A DNA stretch of 64,000 nt from Spirochaetes bacterium ADurb.BinA120 (GCA_002069125.1 MVZN01000003.1:52934-116933); one strand, 5' to 3'. Shown: positions 52,479-61,434, counted from the first letter of the stretch. Translations and numbers: made by a program. The notes: generated from the sequence alone by a model not told the origin.

Positions 52479-54899
52479 TTAGTCTCTGAGAAGGGCTATG
52501 GATACGCCGTCCCCCCCCTCGCCGTATTCCCCCGGGCGGAATTCGCTTATGTAAGTAGAATCCTTAAGGCGCGAACGAACGGCCTCCTTTAGCGCTCCGG
52601 TCCCGTGGCCGTGGATTATGACCGCCGAATTGACGCCTGAGCGCACCATGCGGTCCAGATCCCGCTCCATTCGGTCGATCGCCTCGTCCACGCGAAGCCC
52701 CCTCAGGTCGATCGTATTGTAGCTCGTCTGTACGGTAAGCGGAACCGGCTTGGCCTGACGGTCTCTGGCCTTTCCGCCGGGCCTCTCCGCGGACTTTTTA
52801 GGGTGAGGGGGCCTCTCCGCGCCTTCGGGGATGGAGAGCATGTCGCGTAGCCTGAAGCGCGCGCGTATCGCGTTACCCAGCCGAAGCTCGGCGCTTTCGC
52901 CTTCCGGGTCGACGCTCTCTATCACCGCCTCCTTTTCGAGCGATACGATGAAAACCCTGTCTCCGGGTTTTGCCGCCCTGGGGTCGAGCGGCCCGTACTC
53001 GCGCGAGAATCGCTTTCGTTCGCTTTCGGCTATCTCCGTCTCGACCCTCCTCTGGACCTCCCCGAGTTCGCGCCGCATTTCGCCGGCGTCGCGGAGGTCG
53101 GCCTTCTGCAGCTCGCTGATCCTCGAGGCGATCTTCCGACGGTACTCTTTGAGCTCCTCGAGAAAGCGCGTTCCCTCCCCGCGGGTCATGCTCTCCATCA
53201 ATTCCGCCTCTTTGCGCTGGAGCTCGCGGAAGCGTTCCTTCTCCCGCGCGGCGGCGGCCCTCTCTTCGTTGAGCCGTTCGCGCTCCGCGGTGATCTCCTG
53301 TTCGAGTTTCTGCGTCTTTTCGATGAGCGCTTCAACGCTTATCTCGCGCTCATCGAGCAGCTCCTTCGCGCGGCCGAGGACCGACTCGGGGATGCCGTAG
53401 ATGCGGGCGATCTCGAGCGCGTAGCTCACTCCCGGTATGCCCGTCAAGAGCCTGTAGGTTGGCGCGAGCGTCTCCGGGTCGAAGGATACGCTGGCGTTTC
53501 GAAAGCGCCGGTCGCTTGAGGCGAGCTCCTTTAGCTCGTTGTAGTGCGTGGTCACGATGATCCTTGCGCCTGTCGCCGCAAGCGATTCCACGACCGCCTG
53601 CGCCAGCGATGCCCCCTGGCGCGGGTTGGTGCCCACTACGATTTCGTCGATGAGGATGAGCGCCGAAGGGCCCGCCTTCTCCATCATCTCGTTTAAAACC
53701 ACCATCTGCCCGCTGAAGGAGGAGAGCGACTCCTTGATGCTCTGGTCGTCGCCTATGTCGGCCATTAGGGGGTCGAATATTCCCATGCGCGAGTCCGGCC
53801 CGGCCGGGATGTGCAGGCCGTGGCGAAGCATGAGCGCACAGAGCCCCGCCGTTTTGAGCAGCACCGTCTTTCCGCCGGTGTTCGCGCCGGAGATGATAAG
53901 GCAGTTGTACGATTCGCCGAGGGAGAGGTCGTTCGGCACCACCCTGTCGCCGAGCATCAGGTAGAGCAGTGGGTGCCGCGCCCCGTACAGGCGCATCACA
54001 GGACCCTCTACGAGCTCCGGTTCGGCCGAGCGGGTGTCCGACGAAAAGCGCGCGGCGCCCGAAAGCAGGTCGAGGCCGGCGAGTATCGAAAGGTTTCCGG
54101 TGAGACCATCTGAGGCTTCGCCCACTACACTGCTCAGCTCGCGCATTATGCGCGCCGTTTCTATCTGAAGGTCGAAATTGAGTGCGATGAGCCTGTTTCC
54201 AAGGGGCTGGATCTGTTCCGGCTCTATGAAGAGCGTGGCGCCGCTCGCCGAAACGTCGAGGCCGTTTCCCCGTACGCGGTTTCGCATGGAGGATTTTACC
54301 AGAAGCACATAACGGTCATTGCGCGTGGTAAACACCTTCTCCTGCAGCGCCTTTTCGAGCGACGCCGAGTGGACCATCGCGTTCATGCGCCTTTCGGCCT
54401 CTGTGCGGGTTTCCAGTATATCTGTGCGGATGCGGCGAAGCCTGGGGAAGCGGGCGTCGTTGAGCTCTCCGTTGTCCGTCATCGCGGGTATGAGGGTCTC
54501 TCCCTCGCGCTTCAGCGGGTCAAGGAGCTCGCGCTCCTCGGCGAGGGAGGGCAGATCGTCCGCGTATTGCCCGAGGAAGGCGAGCACGCGCCCGGAGGCC
54601 ATTATGAACGAGCGTATGGTAAAGAGCTCGCTCAATCCGAGAACGGCGCCCTTTGCGGCACGGCCGACGGGCTCCCCTATGTCACGCAGCCCCCTGAAGT
54701 CGAACGACGAGCCGCGTTCGGCGAGACCTCGAATCTCGCTTATTTTTCGAAGGCGTTTTCGTATACGGTCGGGTTCAATCGGGGCGAGTTTCCAGGCCGC
54801 TTCTTTTCCGGGATCGGACGAGCAGCGCGCCGCGATCTCCGAAACGACCGAATCCCACTCGAGAACGGAGCGAAGCCTGTCGCCGGAGGTCGAACTCAT
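52479..54899 (-). CDS. mutS2: Endonuclease MutS2 with Smr domain
   Basis: The protein is 806 residues. In order: MutS core/clamp region (about 10-310), ATPase (about 315-520, Walker A SGANTGGKTVLLKTAG, Walker B LILIDEIVVGTN), a long coiled coil (about 520-640), a beta-barrel linker, and a C-terminal Smr domain (about 730-806, DLRGLRVDEA and IIHGHGTGAL). MutS2 suppresses recombination and, in some bacteria, rescues collided ribosomes. The start overlaps the terC stop by 4 bases. Confidence 0.96.
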   Translation of the reverse strand: MSSTSGDRLRSVLEWDSVVSEIAARCSSDPGKEAAWKLAPIEPDRIRKRLRKISEIRGLAERGSSFDFRGLRDIGEPVGRAAKGAVLGLSELFTIRSFIMASGRVLAFLGQYADDLPSLAEERELLDPLKREGETLIPAMTDNGELNDARFPRLRRIRTDILETRTEAERRMNAMVHSASLEKALQEKVFTTRNDRYVLLVKSSMRNRVRGNGLDVSASGATLFIEPEQIQPLGNRLIALNFDLQIETARIMRELSSVVGEASDGLTGNLSILAGLDLLSGAARFSSDTRSAEPELVEGPVMRLYGARHPLLYLMLGDRVVPNDLSLGESYNCLIISGANTGGKTVLLKTAGLCALMLRHGLHIPAGPDSRMGIFDPLMADIGDDQSIKESLSSFSGQMVVLNEMMEKAGPSALILIDEIVVGTNPRQGASLAQAVVESLAATGARIIVTTHYNELKELASSDRRFRNASVSFDPETLAPTYRLLTGIPGVSYALEIARIYGIPESVLGRAKELLDEREISVEALIEKTQKLEQEITAERERLNEERAAAAREKERFRELQRKEAELMESMTRGEGTRFLEELKEYRRKIASRISELQKADLRDAGEMRRELGEVQRRVETEIAESERKRFSREYGPLDPRAAKPGDRVFIVSLEKEAVIESVDPEGESAELRLGNAIRARFRLRDMLSIPEGAERPPHPKKSAERPGGKARDRQAKPVPLTVQTSYNTIDLRGLRVDEAIDRMERDLDRMVRSGVNSAVIIHGHGTGALKEAVRSRLKDSTYISEFRPGEYGEGGDGVSIALLRD

Positions 54900-55843
54900 C
54901 GTTTGTCCGGCATACCGTGGGGAGGCAAAGCGCCCTTTTTCGGAAACATGATCGATGCGATGACCGAAATGGCCAGCACTCCCGCGATCACTCCGAGCGC
55001 GGCCGAAACAGGCAGTTTGTAGTAATCGGCGAGGATCATTTTAATTCCCACAAAAATTAGAATGAACGCGAGACCGTAATTCAGATAGTGGAACAGCCGC
55101 ATGACCCCGGCTATGGCGAAGTACAGGGCGCGAAGCCCCAGGATTGCGAACACGTTGGAGGTGTAAACTATGAACGGATCATGGCTGATCGCGAGCACCG
55201 CGGGGATGGAATCGACCGCGAACACGATATCGGTGCTCTCGATCACGAGCAGGACGACGAACAGCGGGGTGGCCGCCCAGCGGGCGCCCTTTTTCGTGAA
55301 GAAGTCGTGTCCGACGAATTCTTTGGTTACGGGCATGATTTTCCGGAAGTACTTCAAGACCGGGTTTTTCTCGGGATGGATCTCCTTTTCCTTTTCAAGG
55401 GCCATTTTAATTCCGATGAAGATAAGGAACGCACCGAATACGTAAATGATCCAGTGTATCCTCTCGATGAGGGCAACTCCCACCAGGATGAAAGCCGCGC
55501 GCATGATAAGCGCACCGATGATGCCCCAGAACAGAACCCTGTGCTGGTATTTCGGCGGGATGCCGAAATACGAGAACACCATAAGGAAAACGAATATATT
55601 GTCCACGCTCAGCGATTTCTCGATAAGATACGCGGTAAGGAATTCAAGCGCCTTCTGAGTGCCTTCGAAATAATAGACGCCTGCGTTGAACAAAAGCGCA
55701 AGCGCTATCCAGAAACCAGTCCAGGCCAGCGCTTCCCGCACCTTGATTTCGTGGTCGTCCTTCTGGAGCACTTTGAGGTCCAGGATAAGAAGGCCGAGTA
55801 TAAAGATGATGAACCCACCCCACATGAGATATGTATGGAGCAT
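54896..55843 (-). CDS. TerC/Alx-family membrane protein
   Basis: The protein is 315 residues with about eight to nine membrane helices. The TerC signature is clear: KSLSVDNIFVFLMVFSYF near residue 78, and later ESTDIVFAVDSIPAVLAIS and TSNVFAILGLRALYF, with acidic residues in the membrane thought to bind metal. Alx-type members export manganese. No yybP-ykoY manganese riboswitch is recognisable in the 137 bases upstream. Coupled to mutS2. Confidence 0.92.
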   Translation of the reverse strand: MLHTYLMWGGFIIFILGLLILDLKVLQKDDHEIKVREALAWTGFWIALALLFNAGVYYFEGTQKALEFLTAYLIEKSLSVDNIFVFLMVFSYFGIPPKYQHRVLFWGIIGALIMRAAFILVGVALIERIHWIIYVFGAFLIFIGIKMALEKEKEIHPEKNPVLKYFRKIMPVTKEFVGHDFFTKKGARWAATPLFVVLLVIESTDIVFAVDSIPAVLAISHDPFIVYTSNVFAILGLRALYFAIAGVMRLFHYLNYGLAFILIFVGIKMILADYYKLPVSAALGVIAGVLAISVIASIMFPKKGALPPHGMPDKR

Positions 55844-55980
55844 TCCATTCCCTCCCTGTGCCGCTCAAGCGCGGCGGATCGGTATTACACCGGCGCGTAT
55901 AACCATTCGTACGCATAGTAGCGCATTTCCGGTAATGTACACGTTTCATTCAAGCATTAATTAATTTTTCGCGTACGGTC

Positions 55981-57045
55981 TTAAATCCAGCGCTTTCTTT
56001 TAAAATACGCGAACATAGACAGGCCTATCGCTGCCATGAGGCCGATGACGGCGAAATACGCCCAGCGCCATTCGGTCTCCGGCATGAAGCGGAAGTTCAT
56101 GCCGTACACGCCGGCAATGAAGCTGATTGGAATGAAGATGGTCGTTATCACGGTGAGGAGCTTCATCACCTCGTTGAGGCGGTTGTTCACGCTGGTGAGG
56201 TAGATGTCGAGAATCCCGGAAAGCATGTCCCTGAAGAGCTCGACCGTATCGATGATCTGGACGATGTGGTCGTGGATGTCCCTCAGGTAAACCATGGTGG
56301 TATTTTCAAAGGGGCCGCCCTCGCCGCGCTCGAGCCGGGAAATGACCTCGCGCAGAGGCCATACGGATTTGCGAAGAAAAATCATCTCCCTTTTCAGGGA
56401 GTGTATCCTGTGTATGGTGTCCTTTTGCGGGTCGCTCAAAAATTCGTCCTCGAGGGATTCAATGCGGTCGCCCAAGCGCTCGAGTATGACGAAATAGTTA
56501 TCCACTATGGAGTCTATGATAGTGTAGAGGAGGTAGTCGGCGCCAAGCTTTCTAATCCGGCCATGGTTGTTGATGATGCGGTCGATTATGGGCAGGAAGT
56601 CGTCGCCTTGAATCTCCTGAAAGCTTATTACCGTATCCTCCCTTAGCACCAGGCTGACCTGCTCGGCGGTGATCTCGCCGCCGGGTTCGTCGAAGTGAAG
56701 GGCCTTCAGGACTATGAAGGTGTAGCCGTCCCAGTCGTCGAGCTTGGGCCGCTGGCTGGTATTCAGGATGTCCTCCATGACGAGCGGATGGAGATTGTAG
56801 ACGCTGCCCGCCTCGGCGACGACTTCGACCCTGTCGATGCCGACTATGTCGACCCAGCGAACGGACGGCTTTTCCATCGGGGATCGGCACTCGGCCAGAC
56901 CCTCCGAGTCGCAAATATTATAATTGTTCTCGTTGTAGTCTATTACGAGGATTTTCGCGTTTTCGGCTTTTTTGTCGCCTACATGGACGAGAGCCCCCGG
57001 GGGGAGCCCCCTCTTTTTCGAAACCCTTCCGGTAAGCTTTCTCAT
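55981..57045 (-). CDS. corA: CorA-family magnesium/cobalt transporter
   Basis: The protein is 354 residues. A large N-terminal cytoplasmic domain (about 1-285) is followed by a long stalk helix and two C-terminal membrane helices. The selectivity-loop motif YGMNF follows the first helix (SFIAGVYGMNFRFMPE), and the basic C-terminus YFKRKRWI is typical. Forms a pentameric Mg2+ or Co2+ channel in the inner membrane. Last gene of the minus-strand run yggS-proC-M23-smr-corA (48-base gap to smr). Confidence 0.95.
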   Translation of the reverse strand: MRKLTGRVSKKRGLPPGALVHVGDKKAENAKILVIDYNENNYNICDSEGLAECRSPMEKPSVRWVDIVGIDRVEVVAEAGSVYNLHPLVMEDILNTSQRPKLDDWDGYTFIVLKALHFDEPGGEITAEQVSLVLREDTVISFQEIQGDDFLPIIDRIINNHGRIRKLGADYLLYTIIDSIVDNYFVILERLGDRIESLEDEFLSDPQKDTIHRIHSLKREMIFLRKSVWPLREVISRLERGEGGPFENTTMVYLRDIHDHIVQIIDTVELFRDMLSGILDIYLTSVNNRLNEVMKLLTVITTIFIPISFIAGVYGMNFRFMPETEWRWAYFAVIGLMAAIGLSMFAYFKRKRWI

Positions 57046-57093
57046 TGGTTGTTGACCGAACCCCCTGCCGCGAGGCTGTACCTTGCGCGCCTT

Positions 57094-57360
57094 TTAAGGC
57101 CGCTTGAGAAAAACCCTTGTGGCGCCCCAGTTCGCCCCGTCGTCGGCGAAGCTTTCCACCGCCGGGTTCCTTTCGAGTTCGCCGAGCACGATTTTTTTCA
57201 ATACCGACCTTCCCCTGCCGTGCACGATGCGCACCTCAGTCAATCCCCGCTCGATTGAAATGTCAATAAATTCATTCAGAAGCGCCTTCGCGTCGCGGGG
57301 ATGGAAATGGTGGAGGTCGATTTCGTCGTTCAGGGAGATTTCAACGGGTTCGTCGCTCAT
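57094..57360 (-). CDS. Stand-alone Smr-domain protein
   Basis: The ATG at 57360 is preferred; a TTG at 57429 would extend the protein by 23 unstructured residues, and neither has a strong ribosome site. About 88 residues, a single Smr domain: DLHHFHPRDAKALLNEFI, then VRIVHGRGRSVLKK. The usual HGxGxG loop reads HGRGRS. Smr domains are nucleic-acid nicking or binding modules. This is the second Smr domain in the neighbourhood, after MutS2. Confidence 0.83.
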   Translation of the reverse strand: MSDEPVEISLNDEIDLHHFHPRDAKALLNEFIDISIERGLTEVRIVHGRGRSVLKKIVLGELERNPAVESFADDGANWGATRVFLKRP

Positions 57361-57418
57361 CTCGTAAAGAGTTCCCGTTTTATTGACTTCGCCCGTCGCC
57401 TGCGGCTCATCGATGGGG

Positions 57419-58393
57419 TTACCAGACAAACAGCAGAGGGTCTATCATCCGTCCGTGCCGCATGACCATGAAGTGCAGGTGGGGTCCGGTGGATCGCCCG
57501 GTGGAGCCCACAAGCGCAATGACGTCCTTTTTGTTTACCCAGTCCCCCCGCTTTACCTTGATGGCCGAGCAGTGGCCGTACCAGGTCACATAGCCGTCCC
57601 AGTGCTGCACTATGACTGTCTGCCCGTAGCCGTCCATCCAGCCGGTAAAGGAGACCATTCCCTCGCGCGCCGGGCGTATCGGAGTCCCCATGCGCGACAT
57701 GATGTCGATGCCGTTGTGAAAGGCCATGCCCTCGAACATGGGGTCCACCCGGTCGCCGTAAAGGGAGGAGTACAGGCCGCTTCGTACGGGGTTTTGAAAG
57801 ATGCGTCGGATGGCGTATAGCGCCTCGAGCTTTTCGCTTACCAGCGCCGGGCGCGTATCGGGAATGAAGGCCAGCCGGACGTCGTCCGGTGAGAGCGCAC
57901 GGAACACGGACTGCCGGTAGTCGCCCCGGAGGGGGCCTTCGTGCCCGGTTAGCCTCGCCATTCGGTAGGCGTCGTAGAAGTTGTCCACAGCGAAAAGCAC
58001 CCCGTCTTCTCGCGGCACGGCGATGGATGTCCCCTCGCGCGCGACGAGCGATTCCAGAAAGGGATTCGCGGCTATTATGGTGTCTATGGAAACGCGATAC
58101 TGGCGCGCGACGTCCCAGTAGGACTCGCCCGGGCGCATGGCGTGGATGGCGAGCTTTACGCCCGGGTCGTGCGGATAGGTTTTAATGAGCCGGATGTACG
58201 CGTCCTGCGCTGTGAATATCGGGAAGCCCTCCCGCATGCGGTAGGCGGACTTATCCACGCGCACCCTGGAGATAAAAACGGCGGCTATGATATTTCCGAT
58301 AACGAGGATCAGCACCGAAAGGGAGATGAGGGCCTTTATGGCCTTCTCTGCCTGCCAGATGTGGTATTTTGTGATGGGCCAGCCGCCGCTCAC
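57419..58393 (-). CDS. LysM-M23 peptidoglycan peptidase, membrane-anchored
   Basis: The protein is 324 residues. A cytoplasmic N-terminus and one membrane helix (about 20-45) anchor it, with the rest periplasmic. A LysM-like module (about 85-130, RPGESYWDVARQY) is followed by a C-terminal M23 domain (about 205-320) with an intact zinc site: HNGID and HLHF, and YGHCS. It cleaves peptide cross-links. The start overlaps the proC stop by 4 bases. Confidence 0.93.
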   Translation of the reverse strand: MSGGWPITKYHIWQAEKAIKALISLSVLILVIGNIIAAVFISRVRVDKSAYRMREGFPIFTAQDAYIRLIKTYPHDPGVKLAIHAMRPGESYWDVARQYRVSIDTIIAANPFLESLVAREGTSIAVPREDGVLFAVDNFYDAYRMARLTGHEGPLRGDYRQSVFRALSPDDVRLAFIPDTRPALVSEKLEALYAIRRIFQNPVRSGLYSSLYGDRVDPMFEGMAFHNGIDIMSRMGTPIRPAREGMVSFTGWMDGYGQTVIVQHWDGYVTWYGHCSAIKVKRGDWVNKKDVIALVGSTGRSTGPHLHFMVMRHGRMIDPLLFVW

Positions 58394-59202
58394 TTCTTCC
58401 CTCCCAGGCGCGCGGATTTAAGCGCCGCCGACTCCACGGCGTCCATTACGATCCCCGAAAACCCCGCGCGCTCGAGAGCGTGCAGGCCCTCGATGGTCGT
58501 TCCCCCCGGCGAGGCCACCCGGGCCCTCAGCACGGCCGGGTCCTCCCCCGTTTCGAGCACCATGCGCGCCGCACCCAGTACCGTCTGGGCCGCGAGAAGG
58601 AGCGCCTGCTCCCTGGGGATGCCGGTCTTCACGCCGCCGTCGGCCATAGCCTGTATCATTGTGAAGACGAAGGCGGGGCCGCTTCCGGAGAGCCCGGTAA
58701 CGGCGTCCATCAACCGCTCCGGAAGGACGAGCGTTTTTCCGATATGCGAAAACAGCTCCCCGGCGAGCGCCATTGCGGCGGCGTCGGCGTGCGTTCCTGG
58801 GGCGAGCACCGTCATGCCCTCGCCGACGAGCGCCGGAGTGTTCGGCATGGCGCGCACCAGCTTCCGCGCGGGAGGGAGGGCCTTCTCCATGGATTCGGTG
58901 GAGGCGCCCGCCACGATCGAGACGAGGAGCGCCCCTGAGGGTAGGCCTACGAGCTCCTTCAACACGGAGGCGAGGGCGTCGGGTTTGACCGCAATGATGA
59001 TGATGTCGCAAACGGCCGCCAGATCCCCGATGGACGTGGAGGCTTCCACCGCGAGATCGCGCAGGAGCGCCTCGGACTTTTTTCTGTCGGTGTCGAATAC
59101 CCGAATGCGCGCCATTCCGGACGCGCGCGCGAGCCCCGCGGCAATCGCCCGGCCCATGTTGCCGGCGCCTATGATGCCGACTGTATGCGCGGCAAGGCCC
59201 AT
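58390..59202 (-). CDS. proC: Pyrroline-5-carboxylate reductase
   Basis: Last step of proline synthesis, NAD(P)H-dependent. 270 residues, normal. N-terminal Rossmann motif GAGNMGRAIAAGLA; VRAMPNTPALVGEGMTV near residue 115; C-terminal TGLSGSGPAFVF and SPGGTTIEGLHALERAG, the ProC signature. Its ATG shares one base with the yggS stop (TGATG), so translation is coupled, a common proC-yggS pairing. Confidence 0.97.
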   Translation of the reverse strand: MGLAAHTVGIIGAGNMGRAIAAGLARASGMARIRVFDTDRKKSEALLRDLAVEASTSIGDLAAVCDIIIIAVKPDALASVLKELVGLPSGALLVSIVAGASTESMEKALPPARKLVRAMPNTPALVGEGMTVLAPGTHADAAAMALAGELFSHIGKTLVLPERLMDAVTGLSGSGPAFVFTMIQAMADGGVKTGIPREQALLLAAQTVLGAARMVLETGEDPAVLRARVASPGGTTIEGLHALERAGFSGIVMDAVESAALKSARLGGKK

Positions 59203-59888
59203 CAGCCCTCGCTCCTCTGTCCGAAAATGGCGCTTCCAATGCGCACGAGCGTCGCTCCCTCGTCAACCGCTATAAGGTAGTCCCCCGACATCCCCATCGA
59301 AAGCTCCGGAAGCTTCATGCCGAGCCGCCCGGCGATGTCGCGGCGCAGCCCCCTTAAAAGCGCGAACGATGCGCGGACCGCCTCCTCATCGCCCTCCAGA
59401 GGGCCAATGGTCATGAGGCCCGAAAGCTCGATACCGGGCATTGCCGCAGCCTCCCTGCAGAGCCCGAAGGCCCCGTCCGGATCGATCCCGCTCTTTGTGT
59501 CCTCTGCGGAGGTATTCACCTGTACCAGAACGGCCTGGGTCTTACCCGCGCGGAGGGCCTCGTCGCCGACCCTGCGCGCCGTGGATGCCTTGTCGATGGA
59601 ATGGATCAGATCGAATAGGCCAACCGCGTCGCGCGCCTTGTTGGACTGAAGGTGCCCCACCAGGTGAAAGCGAAAATCGCCCGAAAGGGCCGGAATCTTG
59701 GACTTCGCCTCCTGCACCCTGTTCTCGCCGAAGAGCCGTATGCCCTGGTCTATGGCAGCCTGTACGGTCTCGGGCGGAAAGGTCTTCGAGACGGCGACTA
59801 TGCGTATATCCTCGGGTTTGCGGCCCGCGGCGCGAGCCCGTTCGTCTATCCGCTCGCGAATGTGTCTGTAGTTCTCGAAAAAATTCAT
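59202..59888 (-). CDS. YggS/PLPBP-family pyridoxal-phosphate homeostasis protein
   Basis: The start is at 59888 (MNFFENYRHIRERID), close to the normal N-terminus; the longer frame is unsupported. 228 residues. Single-domain alanine-racemase-like barrel: PLP Lys in AVSKTFPPE, GENRVQEAKSK, FHLVGHLQSNKAR, and ELSMGMSGDY with the phosphate-binding Ser-Gly. It carries PLP and affects vitamin B6 and amino-acid balance. First gene of the operon. Confidence 0.95.
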   Translation of the reverse strand: MNFFENYRHIRERIDERARAAGRKPEDIRIVAVSKTFPPETVQAAIDQGIRLFGENRVQEAKSKIPALSGDFRFHLVGHLQSNKARDAVGLFDLIHSIDKASTARRVGDEALRAGKTQAVLVQVNTSAEDTKSGIDPDGAFGLCREAAAMPGIELSGLMTIGPLEGDEEAVRASFALLRGLRRDIAGRLGMKLPELSMGMSGDYLIAVDEGATLVRIGSAIFGQRSEG

Positions 59889-60217
59889 TACGGAATTTCC
59901 GGGCCTCTGTCGCGGCAGGGCGAAGATCGGACTAAACAAGGCCCGCATCCATTCCGGGGAATTATACATGGATACTGTTTTTAGTCAATTATCTTTTTGG
60001 AGGGGGGGGAAGTCAAAAGATGAAAGTCGAAAGATTAAGGATGAAAGATGAAAGATGGGCGTTAATTCGCCAAGGAAGAATCGAATAAGATCTATCGGCA
60101 CTTTTCTTGCGAAGCCGCGAAAGTTTTATCGGGAATTATCGCAGCCTGAACGCCGTAAGGGAAAAAAGCGCATAAAGCATGCTATACTTCGTTTTTTATG
60201 TTTAGGCAACTTCTAAT

Positions 60218-60262
60218 AATCAGGTTTTCCCGCCCGCCGAAGGCGGGCGGGAAAACCTGATT
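60218..60262. repeat. 45-bp palindrome, 21-bp perfect stem
   Basis: AATCAGGTTTTCCCGCCCGCC, a 3-base loop, and its exact complement. It would form a very stable hairpin in either strand. REP-like or a terminator remnant. Confidence 0.8.
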
Positions 60263-60310
60263 CCTGAGTATGCCAGTAGTTACAAATCATGAGGACTTCA
60301 ATAGACTTGT

Positions 60311-60397
60311 CGCATAACTGGAAAGGAGAGCCCTTTTTCCCACGCCTGCGGCGGGAGAAAGGGTGATCATTCCGGGTTTGGCAACGACTCTAATGTT
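60311..60397. repeat. Dispersed degenerate repeat, copy 3
   Basis: GCATAACTGGAAA at one border and GGGTTTGGCAACGACTCTAA at the other, with an internal hairpin built on CGCCTGCGGCG. Same borders as copy 1 at 21269; the second border is shared with copy 2 at 50262. Confidence 0.45.
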
Positions 60398-60489
60398 AAT
60401 TTTTAGCGGTTCCCTGATGTAATTAAAAATGCCAAGCCAAAATTCGGATAAAACAATACCCTGTACCACGCCCCCGCAGGGAACGCAGC

Positions 60490-60531
60490 AACCCCGGTAG
60501 GGAACGCAGATCTGCGTTCCCTACCGGGGTT
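60490..60531. repeat. 42-bp perfect palindrome containing GGTAGGGAACGCAG
   Basis: AACCCCGGTAGGGAACGCAG followed by its own complement without a loop. The AGGGAACGCAG segment recurs just upstream (60474-60488) and in the hairpin at 61287-61331. Confidence 0.8.
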
Positions 60532-60601
60532 TGCCTATGAGAGGTAAGCAGTTCAAAGATGAATGATAAGCATTGAGTTTCCTCACGAATTTTGAGGGCC
60601 A

Positions 60602-61051
60602 TCATCGTTTTTCGAGATTTTCAACATCGGCAAGATCTTTCATTCTTCCGCTTGCCTTCTTGTTTTTCATGAGCATTTCGCGGTTGATAATGGGAATGGT
60701 GTAGTCGCCCATATCGACCGTTTCTCTGGTCCGGTAACACTCGTCAAAAGCGACTCCCGATACGGAGGTAAGAACCTCGATTCTCAGGGGAGGAACACCC
60801 ATCTTGATGATTTTGTCCGGCTGGAGAAATATTTCCGGCTTCATCCCTTCCGGCGCAAACCCGAACTCCGCTATTGCTTCGGCGATCCGTTGTGCGTTGT
60901 CCGGCGATAGCCGTATCCATACATCTATGTCCTGGGTGGTTCGGATATATCCGTGGTAGGCGACGGCATAACCGCCGATCAGGAGATATTCAACGCCGTG
61001 GGAGTTCAGCAATTTCAAAAAATCTTTGAAGTCTTCCGGTAACGGCGTCAT
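60602..61051 (-). CDS. Nucleotidyltransferase-fold protein (MNT/AbiEii-like)
   Basis: The start is set at 61051 (MTPLPEDFKDFL), with AGGAGG about 10 bases upstream. 149 residues. The nucleotidyltransferase core is clear: LIGGYAVAYHGYIR followed by TQDIDVWI with the two metal Asp residues, then a third acidic strand LRIEVLTS. Proteins like this often pair with a short upstream partner as toxin-antitoxin-like modules. Its start lies inside the partner gene (62-base overlap). Function not proven. Confidence 0.82.
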   Translation of the reverse strand: MTPLPEDFKDFLKLLNSHGVEYLLIGGYAVAYHGYIRTTQDIDVWIRLSPDNAQRIAEAIAEFGFAPEGMKPEIFLQPDKIIKMGVPPLRIEVLTSVSGVAFDECYRTRETVDMGDYTIPIINREMLMKNKKASGRMKDLADVENLEKR

Positions 61052-61208
61052 GGGGATAAAACCTCCTGCGGAGAATTTCGAGAGCTGCAAACCGGTCCCT
61101 GGGGGGCCTGGAAAGCCAGTAGGAGACGTCGCCGTCGTTGGCCGACGCGAGGTCCGTAACCGAAAACGCGGTTTTATCCATCCTGTTCAGGTAGTTCGAG
61201 GGTTTCAT
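60990..61208 (-). CDS. Small partner protein of the nucleotidyltransferase
   Basis: The protein is 72 residues. It contains AFSVTDLASANDGDVSYWLS and RPPRDRFAALEILRRRFY, a pattern that recurs upstream of MNT-like nucleotidyltransferases in many bacteria. An internal ATG at 61181 (MDKTAFSV) is an alternative start. It overlaps the downstream gene, indicating coupled expression as a pair, possibly antitoxin-like. Confidence 0.75.
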   Translation of the reverse strand: MKPSNYLNRMDKTAFSVTDLASANDGDVSYWLSRPPRDRFAALEILRRRFYPHDAVTGRLQRFFEIAELPRR

Positions 61209-61286
61209 TTTAGTAACCGATTGACGATAAGTATGTTATTCCCGAGCGTTCGGGTCAAATAAAAATTAATACTCAGTATCCCCGCA

Positions 61287-61331
61287 CCCCGCACCCCGGT
61301 AGGGAACGCAGTTCCCTGCCGGGGTGCGGGG
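61287..61331 (+). repeat. Imperfect hairpin repeat related to the 60490 palindrome
   Basis: Stem CCCCGCACCCCGG with complement, containing GGTAGGGAACGCAG, followed by TTTTT on the plus strand. It resembles a terminator, but no plus-strand gene lies upstream for 9 kb, so it is more likely a copy of the repeat family. Confidence 0.6.
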
Positions 61332-61434
61332 TTTTTATTGCCGGCTTCAATGTTTTTTGCTATACTCTATGCGCTCGGATTATATCACCGTAACACAGGT
61401 GTCCGGGATAAACGGCCCGGGCGATGATTCTTTC

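Larger units (their letters stand above)
59889..60601. other. Repeat-rich noncoding region, about 710 bases
   Basis: No gene supported. It holds a purine-rich short tandem stretch (GATGAAAG units, 60019-60056), a 45-bp palindrome (60218-60262), a copy of the dispersed element (60311-60397) and a 42-bp perfect palindrome (60490-60531). Confidence 0.65.

Noticed and set aside
54319..55022. Two overlapping plus-strand frames of over 200 codons
   Set aside because: Shadows of mutS2 and the TerC gene, which have intact motifs and a 4-base coupled overlap.
55844..55980. Possible yybP-ykoY manganese riboswitch before the TerC/Alx gene
   Set aside because: Looked for because Alx/TerC genes often have one; the conserved core and paired stems were not recognisable.
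60019..60531. CRISPR array
   Set aside because: Repeats are palindromes and short purine tandem units without regular spacers, and no cas genes are present.
61287..61331. Ordinary terminator
   Set aside because: It has a hairpin and T-run, but no upstream plus-strand gene to terminate; better explained as a copy of the repeat family.
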